Both the position numbers and the translations under genes were made by a program. This document shows positions 8,332 to 18,453 of a DNA stretch of 64,000 nucleotides, piece by piece. The stretch's first letter is position 1, and every line of letters begins with the position of its first letter. The DNA lies in assembly GCF_008974145.1 (NCBI RefSeq), contig NZ_BJKP01000016.1, positions 1 through 64,000 of the forward strand, read 5' to 3'. This DNA is from Microcystis aeruginosa NIES-4325. Its GTDB lineage: Bacteria > Cyanobacteriota > Cyanobacteriia > Cyanobacteriales > Microcystaceae. The notes under the pieces are model-generated. The model had not been told where the DNA came from. It saw nothing but the letters and a program-made list of their open reading frames with translations, and searched no databases.

Positions 8332-9678
8332 CTAGGGCAAGAGATGTTCCTGGATGAAATTAGTGTAAACATCTCCGGCTAAAAAGGCGGGAGTTTCCAA
8401 TATTTTACGATGGAAATCAATAGTAGTCGGTACTCCCGTGATCGCACATTCCCGCAGGGCGCGTTTCATGCGTTTAATCGCAGTTTCGCGATTTTCTCCC
8501 CAGACAATTAACTTACCAATTAGGGAATCGTAATAGGGGGGGATTTCGTAATCCGTGTAAACGTGGGAATCCATGCGGACACCGGGACCACCGGGGGGCA
8601 GATAACCGCTAATTTTACCCGGATGAGGGCGAAAATTGCGATCGGGATCCTCGGCATTAATGCGACACTCGATCGAATGCCCTCTAAATATCACCTGATC
8701 TTGCTTAATTGGCAGTTTTTCGCCCTGGGCCACCCGAATTTGTTCTCGGATCAGGTCTATCCCCGTGATCATCTCCGTGACCGGGTGTTCCACCTGAATA
8801 CGGGTGTTCATTTCCATGAAGTAAAAATTACCGTGTTTATCGACTAAAAATTCCACGGTTCCCACCCCGACGTAATTAATCGATTTAGCGGCTTTAATGG
8901 CGGCATTACCCATTTTTGAGCGTAAATGGGGCGTTAAGAAGGGGCTAGGTGCTTCTTCTAGCAGTTTTTGGTGTCTTCGCTGAATCGAACAGTCTCTTTC
9001 TCCTAAATGGATGACGTTACCGTGACTATCGGCCAAAATCTGAAACTCGATATGTCGGGGACATTCGATAAATTTTTCTAGATATACTCCCGAATTGCCA
9101 AAAGCTGCTTCTGCTTCCCCTTGGGCGGCTTTTAACATACTACCTAGTTCATCTGCACTCTTGACAAGACGCATCCCACGCCCTCCACCGCCAGCGGTGG
9201 CTTTAATCAGGACAGGATAACCGATGTCATCAGCGATACGTTTTGCTTCCGCTTCTGAGGTAATTAAACCACCACTGCCAGGGATAGTGGGAACTCCCGC
9301 TTTTTGCATGGTTTTTTTAGCGGTGGATTTATCCCCCATCGCCAGAATAGCGCTGGGAGACGGACCGATAAAAGTTAACTGATGATCGGCACAAATTTCG
9401 GCAAAGCGGGCGTTTTCTGCCAAAAAACCGTAACCAGGATGGATGGCCGTGGCGTTGCGTGTTAGGGCAGCCGAAATGATATTAGGGATATTTAAGTAAC
9501 TTTTGCTGCTTGGGGGCGGACCAATACAAACACTCTCATCGGCCAATTGAACATGAAGGGCATGGCGATCGATGGTAGAGTGGACGGCAACGGTTCTAAT
9601 ACCCAATTCTTCGCAACTATGAAGGATTCTTAAGGCGATTTCCCCGCGATTGGCGATTAATATCTTGGCAAACTGCAT
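8332..9678 (-). CDS. accC: Biotin carboxylase subunit of acetyl-CoA carboxylase
   Basis: 448 residues, the usual AccC length. It carboxylates biotin on the carrier protein AccB with bicarbonate and ATP, the first half of malonyl-CoA synthesis for fatty acids. Seen: [14 protein letters not shown] at the N-terminus, the ATP-grasp glycine loop [11 protein letters not shown] (about 159-169), catalytic [16 protein letters not shown] (Glu and Arg of the active site) and the C-terminal domain. It is monocistronic here, as accA/B/C/D are scattered in cyanobacteria. Start ATG 9678 is standard. Confidence 0.97.
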   Translation of the reverse strand: MQFAKILIANRGEIALRILHSCEELGIRTVAVHSTIDRHALHVQLADESVCIGPPPSSKSYLNIPNIISAALTRNATAIHPGYGFLAENARFAEICADHQLTFIGPSPSAILAMGDKSTAKKTMQKAGVPTIPGSGGLITSEAEAKRIADDIGYPVLIKATAGGGGRGMRLVKSADELGSMLKAAQGEAEAAFGNSGVYLEKFIECPRHIEFQILADSHGNVIHLGERDCSIQRRHQKLLEEAPSPFLTPHLRSKMGNAAIKAAKSINYVGVGTVEFLVDKHGNFYFMEMNTRIQVEHPVTEMITGIDLIREQIRVAQGEKLPIKQDQVIFRGHSIECRINAEDPDRNFRPHPGKISGYLPPGGPGVRMDSHVYTDYEIPPYYDSLIGKLIVWGENRETAIKRMKRALRECAITGVPTTIDFHRKILETPAFLAGDVYTNFIQEHLLP

Positions 9679-9960
9679 TGGACGACCACGAGATCAGGCT
9701 GGTGTGATAGGCGACTATTTAGTAGAATATCTGGTTTTGTTACCTTGGGGAAATCGGGAAGCGGGGAAGTGGGGAGATGGGGAAGCTGTCTCATCACCCT
9801 ATCACCCTATCTCCTGCTTCCTGCCTTTTGCCTCCTGCTTCCCGACGGCTAAAATAACTGACTCGGTCTTCCCCCCCCGTTCAAGATTGAAAGCGATAAG
9901 CTAGAGTGTGAGGAGTGAAAACCTTTTAATCTCGTTTCGCCCCTAGAGGATAATAGCTCG

Positions 9961-11217
9961 ATGTTGCGAATTATCACAGAGCCATGGTCAGCCAGAACGG
10001 AACTGAGACGAATTCGGGAACGGTTCGACGATCCGGAAATTCGGGAAAAAGAATCGCTTGTCCGAGAGATTGTCGATCAGGTGCGACTTACTGGCGATCG
10101 CTCGTTGGTGGATTACACGGAAAAATTCTACCAGCAGTCCCTTAATCTACAACAACTGAAGGTGAGTGGTTCGGAACTCGATGCTGCTTATCAACAGGTA
10201 TCGCAGGATTTATTAAATGCGATCGCTCTTGCCTGTGCAAAAATGGAGGCTTTTCACCGTCAGCGTCTTCCCAAAGCTTGGGTACAGTTTCCTGAGGATG
10301 GTACGGTTCGGGGGAAACGTTATCAACCGATTAACAGTGTGGGAATTGTTGTTCCCGATGGTAAACGGGCCTATCTCAGTTTATTGCTCCAACAGGCGAT
10401 TCCTGCCAAAATAGCGGGGGTTAAACGGATTGTCATGGTATCTCCCGCCGATGAGGATTTACGCATCCATCCGGCGATTTTAGTGGCAGCCCAATCGGTG
10501 GGTATTAGTGAGATTTATCGGGTGGCTGGACCACAGGCGATCGCAGCTTTAGCCTACGGCACAAAAACGATCGCCCCCGTGGAGATGATTGCTGGAATAG
10601 GTGATTTTTATACTAATTTGGCTAAAAAACTGGTTTCTGACCGTGTAAAAATCGATTATCTCTCTATTACTTCTGATTTGGTTATTATTGCCGATAGTCA
10701 AGCTAATCCCAGACAGTTGGCCCTAGATCTATTAGCGCAAGCGGAACAGTATTCCCTAGCGGCTGCGATTTTATTGACGACGGATAAGGCTTTGGCTTTA
10801 ATAGTACAGGAAGAAGTACAAAAACAGTTACAGATACATCCCCAGAGATTGTTAACGGAAAAAGCGATCGCTCATTATGGTTTAATCGTGGTGGTGGAAT
10901 CATTGGAAAAAGCGATCGAATTATCGAATCTTTTTGCTCCCACCCATTTATCCTTAATGATCGATGAACCTTGGGAAAAGCTATCTTCTGTGAGACAATC
11001 GGGAACTATTCTCCTCGGTTCTACTACTCCGAAAGCGGTGGCTGATTATTTGGGTTGTCCCGTGGGAGTGGAAACTTTTCTCGATTCCGCCACTTTGATC
11101 GAATATCCTGCCGATTCTTTCGCCCCCATAGCCCATAATCTGCAAATATTAGCGCGAGCGGAGGGATTTACGGCAACCGACGCCGCTATAGAATCCCGAG
11201 GTCAGGACAAGACCTAG
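9961..11217 (+). CDS. Histidinol dehydrogenase-like protein lacking catalytic residues
   Basis: 418 residues with clear overall HisD similarity: IPAKIAGVKRIVMVSP, YRVAGPQAIAALAYGT and the IEYPADSF C-terminal region. However, residues essential in true HisD are changed. The zinc ligand His of the QAEHD motif is Gln263 (AQAEQYS), the catalytic Glu of APEH is Thr328 (FAPTH, His329 kept), and the C-terminal zinc His is replaced in GFTATDAA (Thr405). Glycine loops of the NAD/substrate site are also lost (VPDGKRAY for VPGGxAAY; GIGDFY for GPGN), and the SGTNHVLPT segment is missing. The frame is intact and well conserved in composition, so it is likely an expressed paralog with another role rather than the histidine-pathway enzyme. 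Confidence 0.82.
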   Translation: MLRIITEPWSARTELRRIRERFDDPEIREKESLVREIVDQVRLTGDRSLVDYTEKFYQQSLNLQQLKVSGSELDAAYQQVSQDLLNAIALACAKMEAFHRQRLPKAWVQFPEDGTVRGKRYQPINSVGIVVPDGKRAYLSLLLQQAIPAKIAGVKRIVMVSPADEDLRIHPAILVAAQSVGISEIYRVAGPQAIAALAYGTKTIAPVEMIAGIGDFYTNLAKKLVSDRVKIDYLSITSDLVIIADSQANPRQLALDLLAQAEQYSLAAAILLTTDKALALIVQEEVQKQLQIHPQRLLTEKAIAHYGLIVVVESLEKAIELSNLFAPTHLSLMIDEPWEKLSSVRQSGTILLGSTTPKAVADYLGCPVGVETFLDSATLIEYPADSFAPIAHNLQILARAEGFTATDAAIESRGQDKT

Positions 11218-11222
11218 AAAAA

Positions 11223-12437
11223 CTATAATCTTCTCAAAGCAACGATTGGATCTAATTTAGCAGCACGATGAGCGGGAACAACACCGAAAATCAGACCAAT
11301 GGCACTAGAAACTCCTAAAGCGAGAATTATCGCAGGGATTGAGACACTGGTGGTTAAAGCGGCAAAAATTCCCGCTAGATACATTCCTTGAATGCCGACA
11401 AAAATCCCGATAATTCCGCCAGTGGTGGCTAAAATCACCGATTCAATGAGAAATTGACCTTTTATATCCCCTTCTTGCGCTCCTAAAGCCTTTCTTAACC
11501 CGATTTCTTGGGTTCTTTCCGTTACCGACACGAGCATAATATTCATCACGCCGATTCCCCCAACAAAAAGGGAAATACTGGCGATCGAGGCTAACATTCT
11601 AGTTAAACTATCGTTAGTTTCTTTGGCCATTTCTAAGACTGTGGTTTGGAGAAAAACCTGCACATAATTCTCGTCGCTGACCTGATGACGCATTTGCAGC
11701 AGGTTGCTAATCTGAAACTGGGCGGCTTTAATTTGGGCAGAGTTTTTAGCCAAGACAGAAATATGAGTCAGGGGAATGCCAAAGATAGAATTGCGCCCTA
11801 AAACCTGATTAGACATGGTAGTTAAGGGAATTAAAGCTCGATCGTCCTGATTAGCCTCAAATAAGGAGCCTTTCGCCTGTAAAATTCCAATAACTTGAAA
11901 ACTAAGACTGCCGATGCGAAGATTTTCGCCGACGGGATTGCGATTACCAAAGAGATTTTTGGCTAATTCCGATCCCAAGACAATCACCCGATTATCCCGT
12001 TTCAGGTCAGATTCCATGATAAATCTACCTTTAGATAGTTGACGGTTACGCACGTTTAGGTACTCGGAGCCCACCCCAATCAGGGGGCTATTACTGGTTC
12101 TATTACCGAAGGATAGGATTTTTTTACCGCTCAATTCGGGAGAAATGGCGGCAATGGCGGGAACTTGAGATGCGATCGCTTGAGCATCTTCGTAGGTGAG
12201 AGGCCGGGGATTGGGAATTGTCCGCCGGACATTGCGCGAGGAAGTAGAAACAAATAAAACATTCGGACCGAGGGCTTCAAACTGCTCCAGGGCGACTTTT
12301 TGCGCTCCTTCACCCACTCCCACTAGGGCAATGACGGAGGCGTTACCGATAGCAATTCCTAGCATGGTCAGACCACTACGCAGTTTATTGGCCATCAAAG
12401 CGGAAAAAGCCATTTTCAGGTTTTCGAGCATTTCCAT
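11223..12437 (-). CDS. MacB/FtsX-type ABC transporter permease
   Basis: 404 residues. An N-terminal membrane segment (MANKLRSGLTMLGIAIGNAS) is followed by a periplasmic MacB_PCD domain, then three membrane segments in the FtsX domain (SISLFVGGIGVMNIMLVSVTERTQEIGLRKALGA is the diagnostic stretch; a second near TTGGIIGIFVG). Such permeases pair with a LolD-like ATPase and an HlyD adaptor; neither is adjacent, so partners must be elsewhere. Substrate cannot be deduced. It ends 6 bp from the convergent HisD-like gene. Confidence 0.88.
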   Translation of the reverse strand: MEMLENLKMAFSALMANKLRSGLTMLGIAIGNASVIALVGVGEGAQKVALEQFEALGPNVLFVSTSSRNVRRTIPNPRPLTYEDAQAIASQVPAIAAISPELSGKKILSFGNRTSNSPLIGVGSEYLNVRNRQLSKGRFIMESDLKRDNRVIVLGSELAKNLFGNRNPVGENLRIGSLSFQVIGILQAKGSLFEANQDDRALIPLTTMSNQVLGRNSIFGIPLTHISVLAKNSAQIKAAQFQISNLLQMRHQVSDENYVQVFLQTTVLEMAKETNDSLTRMLASIASISLFVGGIGVMNIMLVSVTERTQEIGLRKALGAQEGDIKGQFLIESVILATTGGIIGIFVGIQGMYLAGIFAALTTSVSIPAIILALGVSSAIGLIFGVVPAHRAAKLDPIVALRRL

Positions 12438-12605
12438 GGTTAGTTACATTCAGTGATCAGTAAACAGGTATAAATATAAAGATAACTAAGTAGTAGGACA
12501 AAATTAATTTCCTGGTTAGGATAGGCACTCATGCAAGAGGTGGTGAGATATGTCTAATTAATTGTGTCTAGCTACTTAACTAACTAATTAACTTAAAACT
12601 TACAT

Positions 12606-12640
12606 CTGATAACTGATAACTGATAACTGATAACTGATTA
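12606..12640. repeat. Tandem heptamer CTGATAA, five units
   Basis: Five consecutive units of CTGATAA (the last is CTGATTA) run up to and into the stop codon of pgi. The same heptamer appears near 46030-46055 and inside rnpB (49191-49210). This is a short tandem repeat of the type common in cyanobacterial intergenic DNA. Confidence 0.85.
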
Positions 12641-14212
12641 GCGTGCAGAGATTTGGATCGTTTCTGGTTTGCTTAAATCGCCGGTAATAGTTAAACTGCG
12701 CTGATTAGCGTGGAGATGACGGACAATTTTATAGATAGCCTCAACTTGGTCACTAGAGCCGATTTTGGCCGCTAGAGTGGCTAAGTCGAGAGAAGTCCCC
12801 GTTTCCCGAACAACTTGCACGATTTTTCTTTGTAAATCCAGAATAGAAGCGGCGGCTTTTTTCCCTGCTTCTACCCCGGGTTGATGGTAGGCGTTAATAT
12901 TAACTAAACTAGCATAGAAACTAACAGCCCTTTCGTAGAGGGCGATTAAGGCCCCCACCTGACGAGGAGTAACCTCTGGGATCGTGATAGTGATAGAGTG
13001 GCGACTGTTTTCGTATAAAGCTTGTCGAGTACCTTGCAGTAATCCTGAGAGGAAATCGCCAGCAGTGGAGCCAGTTTCCACTTCCATGGAATCTCCTTGC
13101 CGGTCTTTTAACACTTCAATAAAAGTAGCGAAGAAATTGGGGACACCTTCCCGTAATTGTTGGACGTAGGCGTGTTGGTCGGTAGAACCTTTGTTACCAT
13201 AGACGGCGATGCCTTGGTACACTGTCTTACCATCGAGGTCTTTTTCTTTACCGAGGGACTCCATGACCAATTGTTGCAGATAGCGGCTAAAGAGATAGAG
13301 ACTGTCTTTGTAGGGCAGAATCACCATATCTTTCTCTCCCTTGCCATTGCCCTCATGATACCAAGCTAGAGCCAGTAGGGCGCTAGGATTTTTTTTCAGG
13401 TTATGGACGCGGGTGGCGATGTCCATTTCTTTGGCCCCAGCTAACATTTCATCAATGTCGATACCCTGCAAAGCGGCCGGGAGAAGACCGACGGCGGATA
13501 GTTCTGATGTACGACCACCGACCCAATCCTGCATCGGGAACCGAGTTAGCCAATCTTGGGCGTATTTGTCCAGTTGGCTACCCGGCATAGTGACGGCGAC
13601 TGCGTGTGGCGGAAAGTCTAAATCTTGTTTTTCGTAAGCGTTGCGGACTTCTAACATTCCATTTCTCGCTTCGGGAGTGCCGCCGGATTTACTGGTGACG
13701 ATAACGAGGGTGGTAGCTAGGGGTAAATGGGCTAGGGTGCGATCGATGCCTTTGGGGTCGGTATTATCAATAAAAGCAATCTCTAAGGGGGGATTAAGGG
13801 GGGATAGAGCCGAACCGACGAATTGGGGACCCAAAGCAGACCCCCCGATGCCTACACAGAGAATGTGGGTGAATTTTGACCGATTGGGCGGCTTAATCGC
13901 TCCGGAGTGAATTTTCTTGACAAATTCTTTTATCTGTGCTAGGGGTTCGGTGATTTCGTCCCGCAATTCCTGGTTAGGAGCGAGTTCAGGAGCGCGCAGC
14001 CAGTAGTGGCCAACCATACGCTGTTCGTCGGGATTTGCGATCGCACCCTGTTCTAAAGCTGCCATATCTTGGAAAGCGCGCTCGAATTTTGCTTCTAGAC
14101 CTTTGAGAAAAGCCTCATCGAAGGGAATCCGACTGACATCGAGATAAAGTTCTAGGTTAGGGTGATAGTATAACCAATCTTGGTAACGTTGCCAGAGTTG
14201 CAGATTATCCAT
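12638..14212 (-). CDS. pgi: Glucose-6-phosphate isomerase
   Basis: 524 residues; interconverts glucose 6-phosphate and fructose 6-phosphate, linking the Calvin cycle to glycogen and the oxidative pentose path. Seen: [13 protein letters not shown] (sugar-phosphate loop), [13 protein letters not shown], and [11 protein letters not shown], with a catalytic Glu in [25 protein letters not shown]. It has the cyanobacterial form with an N-terminal helical segment. Its stop lies in a CTGATAA repeat. Transcription is away from dus, with about 200 bp between the start codons. Confidence 0.97.
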   Translation of the reverse strand: MDNLQLWQRYQDWLYYHPNLELYLDVSRIPFDEAFLKGLEAKFERAFQDMAALEQGAIANPDEQRMVGHYWLRAPELAPNQELRDEITEPLAQIKEFVKKIHSGAIKPPNRSKFTHILCVGIGGSALGPQFVGSALSPLNPPLEIAFIDNTDPKGIDRTLAHLPLATTLVIVTSKSGGTPEARNGMLEVRNAYEKQDLDFPPHAVAVTMPGSQLDKYAQDWLTRFPMQDWVGGRTSELSAVGLLPAALQGIDIDEMLAGAKEMDIATRVHNLKKNPSALLALAWYHEGNGKGEKDMVILPYKDSLYLFSRYLQQLVMESLGKEKDLDGKTVYQGIAVYGNKGSTDQHAYVQQLREGVPNFFATFIEVLKDRQGDSMEVETGSTAGDFLSGLLQGTRQALYENSRHSITITIPEVTPRQVGALIALYERAVSFYASLVNINAYHQPGVEAGKKAAASILDLQRKIVQVVRETGTSLDLATLAAKIGSSDQVEAIYKIVRHLHANQRSLTITGDLSKPETIQISAR

Positions 14213-14411
14213 AAAAAAAAGCGAAATTTTTGTTTAATTACTCGTTTAGGAGAGATAAGATTTTATCCTCTCCAATCATCATACAGGTAGTTTTAGACTA
14301 GAAGATGACGGTTAAGCATATATTAGGGGTTGGCAAAATGTTAACAGTGACGGAACTATCCCCTAATTGTTCGGTTTGCTGGTGTTGGCTGTTGATTTTT
14401 TAACTGGTTCT

Positions 14412-15419
14412 ATGGCTATCTACTCATCCCCTCTCAAAATCGGTAACTTAGCAGTGCATAGCCGCGTCTTGCAATCACCTTTATCCGGTGTCACCGATTT
14501 AGTTTTTCGGCGCTTGGTGAGACGCTTTGCTCCTGATTCGATGCTCTATACGGAGATGGTTAATGCGACAGAAATCTCCCGGCTGCAAGAGTTACCGCAA
14601 TTAATGGTTATCGGGGACAAAGAACAACCAATTAGTATGCAATTATTTGATTGCCGTCCCGATTTTATGGCTGTGGCGGCGAAAAAAGCGGTTAAGGAAG
14701 GAGCGATGACCATCGATATTAATATGGGTTGTCCTGTTAATAAAATTACTAAAAAAGGCGGTGGTTCTTCACTTTTACGACAGCCAGAAATTGCCGAGCA
14801 AATTGTTAGGGAAGTGGTAAAAGCGGTATCGGTGCCGGTAACGGTGAAAACTCGCTTGGGATGGAACGCTCAAGAGATTAATATTATCGATTTTGCCCGT
14901 CGTTTGGAAGATGCGGGAGCGCAAATGTTGACCCTGCACGCACGCACTAGGGAACAGGGTTATCATGGGCCGGCCGATTGGCAATGGATTAAACGGGTGA
15001 AGGAGGTTTTATCGATTCCTGTCATCGCTAATGGGGATATCGTTTCTGTGGAAGCGGCGATTAATTGTTTGGAATTTACCGGGGCCGATGGGGTGATGTG
15101 TTCTAGGGGAACCCTCGGTTATCCCTATTTGGTGGGGGAAATCGATTATTACCTCAAAACAGGCAAAAAGTTGCCGAAACCCACCTCTATTGACCTGTTA
15201 AGCCTAGCTAAAGAGCATTTACATGGGCTATGGCTATACAAGGGACAACGCGGCATCTGGCAAGCGCGGAAACATCTGGCTTGGTATTGTCAGGATTTTA
15301 CCGGTGCAGCGGTTTGGCGCGATCAATTTTCGCGGATCGAATCCCTGGGAGAGGGCTGTGATTTAATTGATAGAGCTATTGCCCAATTAAACCTTGAAAA
15401 CGAGAATATTTACAGATAA
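14412..15419 (+). CDS. dus: tRNA-dihydrouridine synthase
   Basis: 335 residues from ATG 14412. A longer frame exists from TTG 14367, but its extra 15 residues are hydrophobic and unlike the family, whereas MAIYSSPLKIGNLAVHSRV is the usual N-terminus. Dus reduces uridines in the tRNA D-loop with FMN and NADPH. Seen: SPLSGVTDLVFRRL, INMGCPVNKITKKGGGSSLL with the catalytic Cys in the NMGCP motif, and LTLHARTREQGYHGPADW. The overall pattern is closest to DusB. It is followed by a TnpB relic, not a functional partner. Confidence 0.92.
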   Translation: MAIYSSPLKIGNLAVHSRVLQSPLSGVTDLVFRRLVRRFAPDSMLYTEMVNATEISRLQELPQLMVIGDKEQPISMQLFDCRPDFMAVAAKKAVKEGAMTIDINMGCPVNKITKKGGGSSLLRQPEIAEQIVREVVKAVSVPVTVKTRLGWNAQEINIIDFARRLEDAGAQMLTLHARTREQGYHGPADWQWIKRVKEVLSIPVIANGDIVSVEAAINCLEFTGADGVMCSRGTLGYPYLVGEIDYYLKTGKKLPKPTSIDLLSLAKEHLHGLWLYKGQRGIWQARKHLAWYCQDFTGAAVWRDQFSRIESLGEGCDLIDRAIAQLNLENENIYR

Positions 15420-15451
15420 CGGCTGAACTGACCCGCTATACTGATTCATAG

Positions 15452-15799
15452 CTTAATTCAGCAACGCCAGAATATTTTGGTTTTAAATATGGTAAGGCTA
15501 CGGTAGCAGTAGCACCCCATAACACCAGTCAAAATTGCTCTAATTGTGGTCAAAAAGTACCTATATCTCTATCTACACGAACCCATATTTGTCCCGATTG
15601 TGGCTATGTAGAAGATAGAGATACTAACGCCGCTATCAACATTCTAAAAAGAGGACTAAGTACCCTGGTACGCACGGAAACTAATACGCTTGGGGAGAGA
15701 TTCCCTCTGGTTTGGTTGGATGGGTCCTGCCAGATTAAGGAAACTCAAGGAACCAAGAACCCCTCCCATGAGTGGGATGGGAGTGTCAAAGATGTCTGA
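15452..15799 (+). pseudogene. TnpB C-terminal relic (IS200/IS605 family)
   Basis: The frame is open from just after TAG 15449-15451 to TGA 15797. It reads as the end of TnpB: zinc ribbon NCSNCGQKVP and HICPDCGY, then the RuvC-III motif DRDTNAAINILKRG with its Asp. There is no N-terminal part or TnpA. Downstream, 15762-15790 has a GC hairpin (CTCCCAT/ATGGGAG) and ends GGGAGTGTCAAA, like the right end seen at 48967-49000. In intact elements this tail encodes the guide (omega) RNA. It is an old fragment and cannot be active as it stands. Confidence 0.88.
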
Positions 15800-15899
15800 A
15801 TGATGCCTGTCTGAAACATAAAAAAGAACTGGATTCCTTGCTCACTCTCCAATTTCAGAAGTTTAATAAATCTCAGATTATCACCGTCTCAAGTATAAC

Positions 15900-17996
15900 T
15901 CAAAAAGATTGGGATTGAATTGCCGTGATTACCACCGTATTGATAATATCGGGAACGGTACAACCGCGACTGAGATCATTGACGGGTTTTTTTAATCCCT
16001 GTAGGATTGGACCTATGGCTAAAGCTTTTGTTTCCCGCTGCACGGCTTTATAAGTATTATTACCTGTATTCAGGTCAGGAAAAATAAACACCGTTGCTTG
16101 GCCCGCCACCTCTGACCCGGGCATTTTTTGGGCGGCTACTTCCTTATCCACGGCCGCATCGTACTGAATCGGCCCTTCTAGCTTCAAATCAGGGCGTTTT
16201 TCCCTAGCAATTTTGGTCGCCTGTCGTACTTTTTCCACGTCTTCTCCCTGGCCCGATTGACCCGAAGAATAGGAAAGCAGGGCGATTCGCGGTTCAATTC
16301 CGAATTTTTGGGCTGTTTCGGCAGAAGATAGGGCGATTTCGGCTAATTCCTCGGCACTGGGGTCGGGATTGACCGCACAATCCCCATAGACCAAAACTCG
16401 ATCCTCTAGACACATAAAAAAGACCGAGGAGACGATCGCACAATCGGGCTTAGTTTTGATAATCTGGAGTGCAGGCCTAATCGTGTGTTGAGTAGTATGC
16501 ACTGCCCCCGATACCATACCATCAGCATCGCCTTGATACACCATTAAAGTGCCAAAATAGGAGACATCCTGTGCATAATCCCGGGCCATGTCGAGATTCA
16601 TTCCCTTGGCTTTTCTCGCTTCGTAGAGGGTCTGCACATAGCTTTCAAAATGGGGACTAGCCACGGGGTTAATAATTTGCAGGCGATCTAGATCGAGAGT
16701 GATACCATGTTTTTTAATCACCATTGCGATCTCGTCCGGTTGTCCCAAAAGGGTTAAATCGACGATATCCTGTTCGATTAAAACTGTGGCCGCCTGGAGG
16801 ATGCGCGGTTCGGTCCCTTCGGCCAAAACGATGTGACGTTTTTGCGCTTTGGCCTGTTGTACGAGATTATAGGTGAACATCTTCGGGGTAATCCCCTGGA
16901 TCCGCAAAGTGCGAATTTGCGCTTCTAGGCGATCGAGATTGATGTTACTGTGAAAAAGCTGCAGACTGAGGTTAATTTTGTCGTAGTCCGTCGAGGTCAG
17001 GGTGGTTCGCACATTGTGGACGCGTTCGGCCGTGGTGTAGGTATCGGTGGTGACGGAGAGAATCGGTAAGGGATCGGGCAAACCTTCAATTAAACGGGCG
17101 ATCGAAGGATTGAGGTTATGACCTGCTGTTAAGACTATACCAGCTAATTGGGGATAATTGGCCGATTGGTGGGCCTGTAACATCCCGATAATCACATCGC
17201 CGCGATCCCAAGGGGTGATAATTAAACTATCTTCTTTTAACCGCTCTAGGGCATTTTGCATCTGCATGGCCACCACCAGAAAGTTACTGGCTAAACTATC
17301 TAATCTTTGCTGTCCGTAGAGAACTTTTGCCTGTAATTGTTGGGCGATTTCTGCTACTCGCGGGCTGCTAAGTTTGGCATTATGAGGAATCACTCCTAGG
17401 GCATATTCTTGGGGGGGAAAAATTTGAGTTAGGGTTTTCCGTAATTCCTCTATTTTTTCCTCTTCAGCTTGATTGATAATAATCCCAATTACCGTACAAC
17501 CTTTATCCTGGTAAGTGTCGCAGGAAATCAGGATCGGACTAAGGGCATCTTCGATACTGCGCTGGTGAGCATTACCTAATATTAAGATGGGATGACCGAG
17601 ATTTTTGGCGATTTCTGTATTTAGTTCAAATTCAAAGGCGGAATTTTCTTGCAGATAATCGGAACCTTCACAGAGGATAAAATCATATTTATTTTCTAAG
17701 TTTTTAAACTTTTTGATAATTTTTTCGATGATTTCATCAAATTTTTGTTGTACCAATAACTCCTTAACTTCGTCATAACATAAACCAAAAGCTTCTTCGT
17801 AGGTTTGTTCTAATTTAAAATAATTGAGGATTAAGTCAATGTCTTCGTCCCGATGACCTTGGGAACAGTCGAGAACAATTGGCTGGAAAAAAGCAACTTT
17901 ATTAGTTTTGCGGAGAATTAAGTCGATAATTCCTAAAGCTACTAACGCTTTACCGCTTCCCGTTGCCGTCGTGCTGATATATAAAGAGTTAGTCAT
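15900..17996 (-). CDS. pta: Phosphate acetyltransferase
   Basis: 698 residues from ATG 17996. The open frame extends 50 codons upstream (to 18146), but those residues (HQPIHQNYLDLAEKSPPQGW) are not family-like, while MTNSLYISTTATGSGKALVA is the standard Pta N-terminus with a P-loop-like motif. Domains: DRTGG/AAA_26 N-terminal half (1-330), then the PTA_PTB catalytic domain (about 370-698) with MVSGAVHTTQHTIRPALQI and ALLSYSSGQSGQGEDV. It exchanges acetyl-CoA and acetyl phosphate. No ackA is adjacent. Confidence 0.95.
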   Translation of the reverse strand: MTNSLYISTTATGSGKALVALGIIDLILRKTNKVAFFQPIVLDCSQGHRDEDIDLILNYFKLEQTYEEAFGLCYDEVKELLVQQKFDEIIEKIIKKFKNLENKYDFILCEGSDYLQENSAFEFELNTEIAKNLGHPILILGNAHQRSIEDALSPILISCDTYQDKGCTVIGIIINQAEEEKIEELRKTLTQIFPPQEYALGVIPHNAKLSSPRVAEIAQQLQAKVLYGQQRLDSLASNFLVVAMQMQNALERLKEDSLIITPWDRGDVIIGMLQAHQSANYPQLAGIVLTAGHNLNPSIARLIEGLPDPLPILSVTTDTYTTAERVHNVRTTLTSTDYDKINLSLQLFHSNINLDRLEAQIRTLRIQGITPKMFTYNLVQQAKAQKRHIVLAEGTEPRILQAATVLIEQDIVDLTLLGQPDEIAMVIKKHGITLDLDRLQIINPVASPHFESYVQTLYEARKAKGMNLDMARDYAQDVSYFGTLMVYQGDADGMVSGAVHTTQHTIRPALQIIKTKPDCAIVSSVFFMCLEDRVLVYGDCAVNPDPSAEELAEIALSSAETAQKFGIEPRIALLSYSSGQSGQGEDVEKVRQATKIAREKRPDLKLEGPIQYDAAVDKEVAAQKMPGSEVAGQATVFIFPDLNTGNNTYKAVQRETKALAIGPILQGLKKPVNDLSRGCTVPDIINTVVITAIQSQSF

Positions 17997-18453
17997 GGGT
18001 AGAGAAGAATAATAATAGGAGTGGAATTTAATTGACCTACCCCAACCTTGAGGTGGGCTTTTTTCAGCTAAATCTAGATAATTTTGGTGAATCGGTTGAT
18101 GGCAATAATTAACTTGTTGATCAAGGGCTGAAAATTCTGCGATCAAGTTGTCTATAATGGGGTGAATTGCTGGGAATTTTTTAGGTAAACTATCTTTATT
18201 TATTGGCTAGTACAGAGATTTTTGTTGCAGAGCGATCGCTGTTTAAATATCTACTAGGCAGTGATCGGCTATACCTTATAATCTAGCAGTTATTTTGTCC
18301 GATTGCTGTTCACTGGTAACATTTTGGCATCGACTTGATTTAATTTCCTCAGACTAAAATAAAGACTCCATAAAATCCTATCACTGGCTTTCCAGCTAGG
18401 GCTTGATTTTTCACAAAGATTTAAGCTTATCTCCCTCCGCTTGCCATTAAATT
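17997..18453. other. 457 bp spacer between pta and amidase genes
   Basis: No supported gene is present. The first 150 bases are the unlikely N-terminal extension of pta, so the pta promoter probably lies around 18000-18250, where a HIP1 site (GCGATCGC, near 18231) occurs. I see no clear -35/-10 pair or terminator hairpin. Confidence 0.5.
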
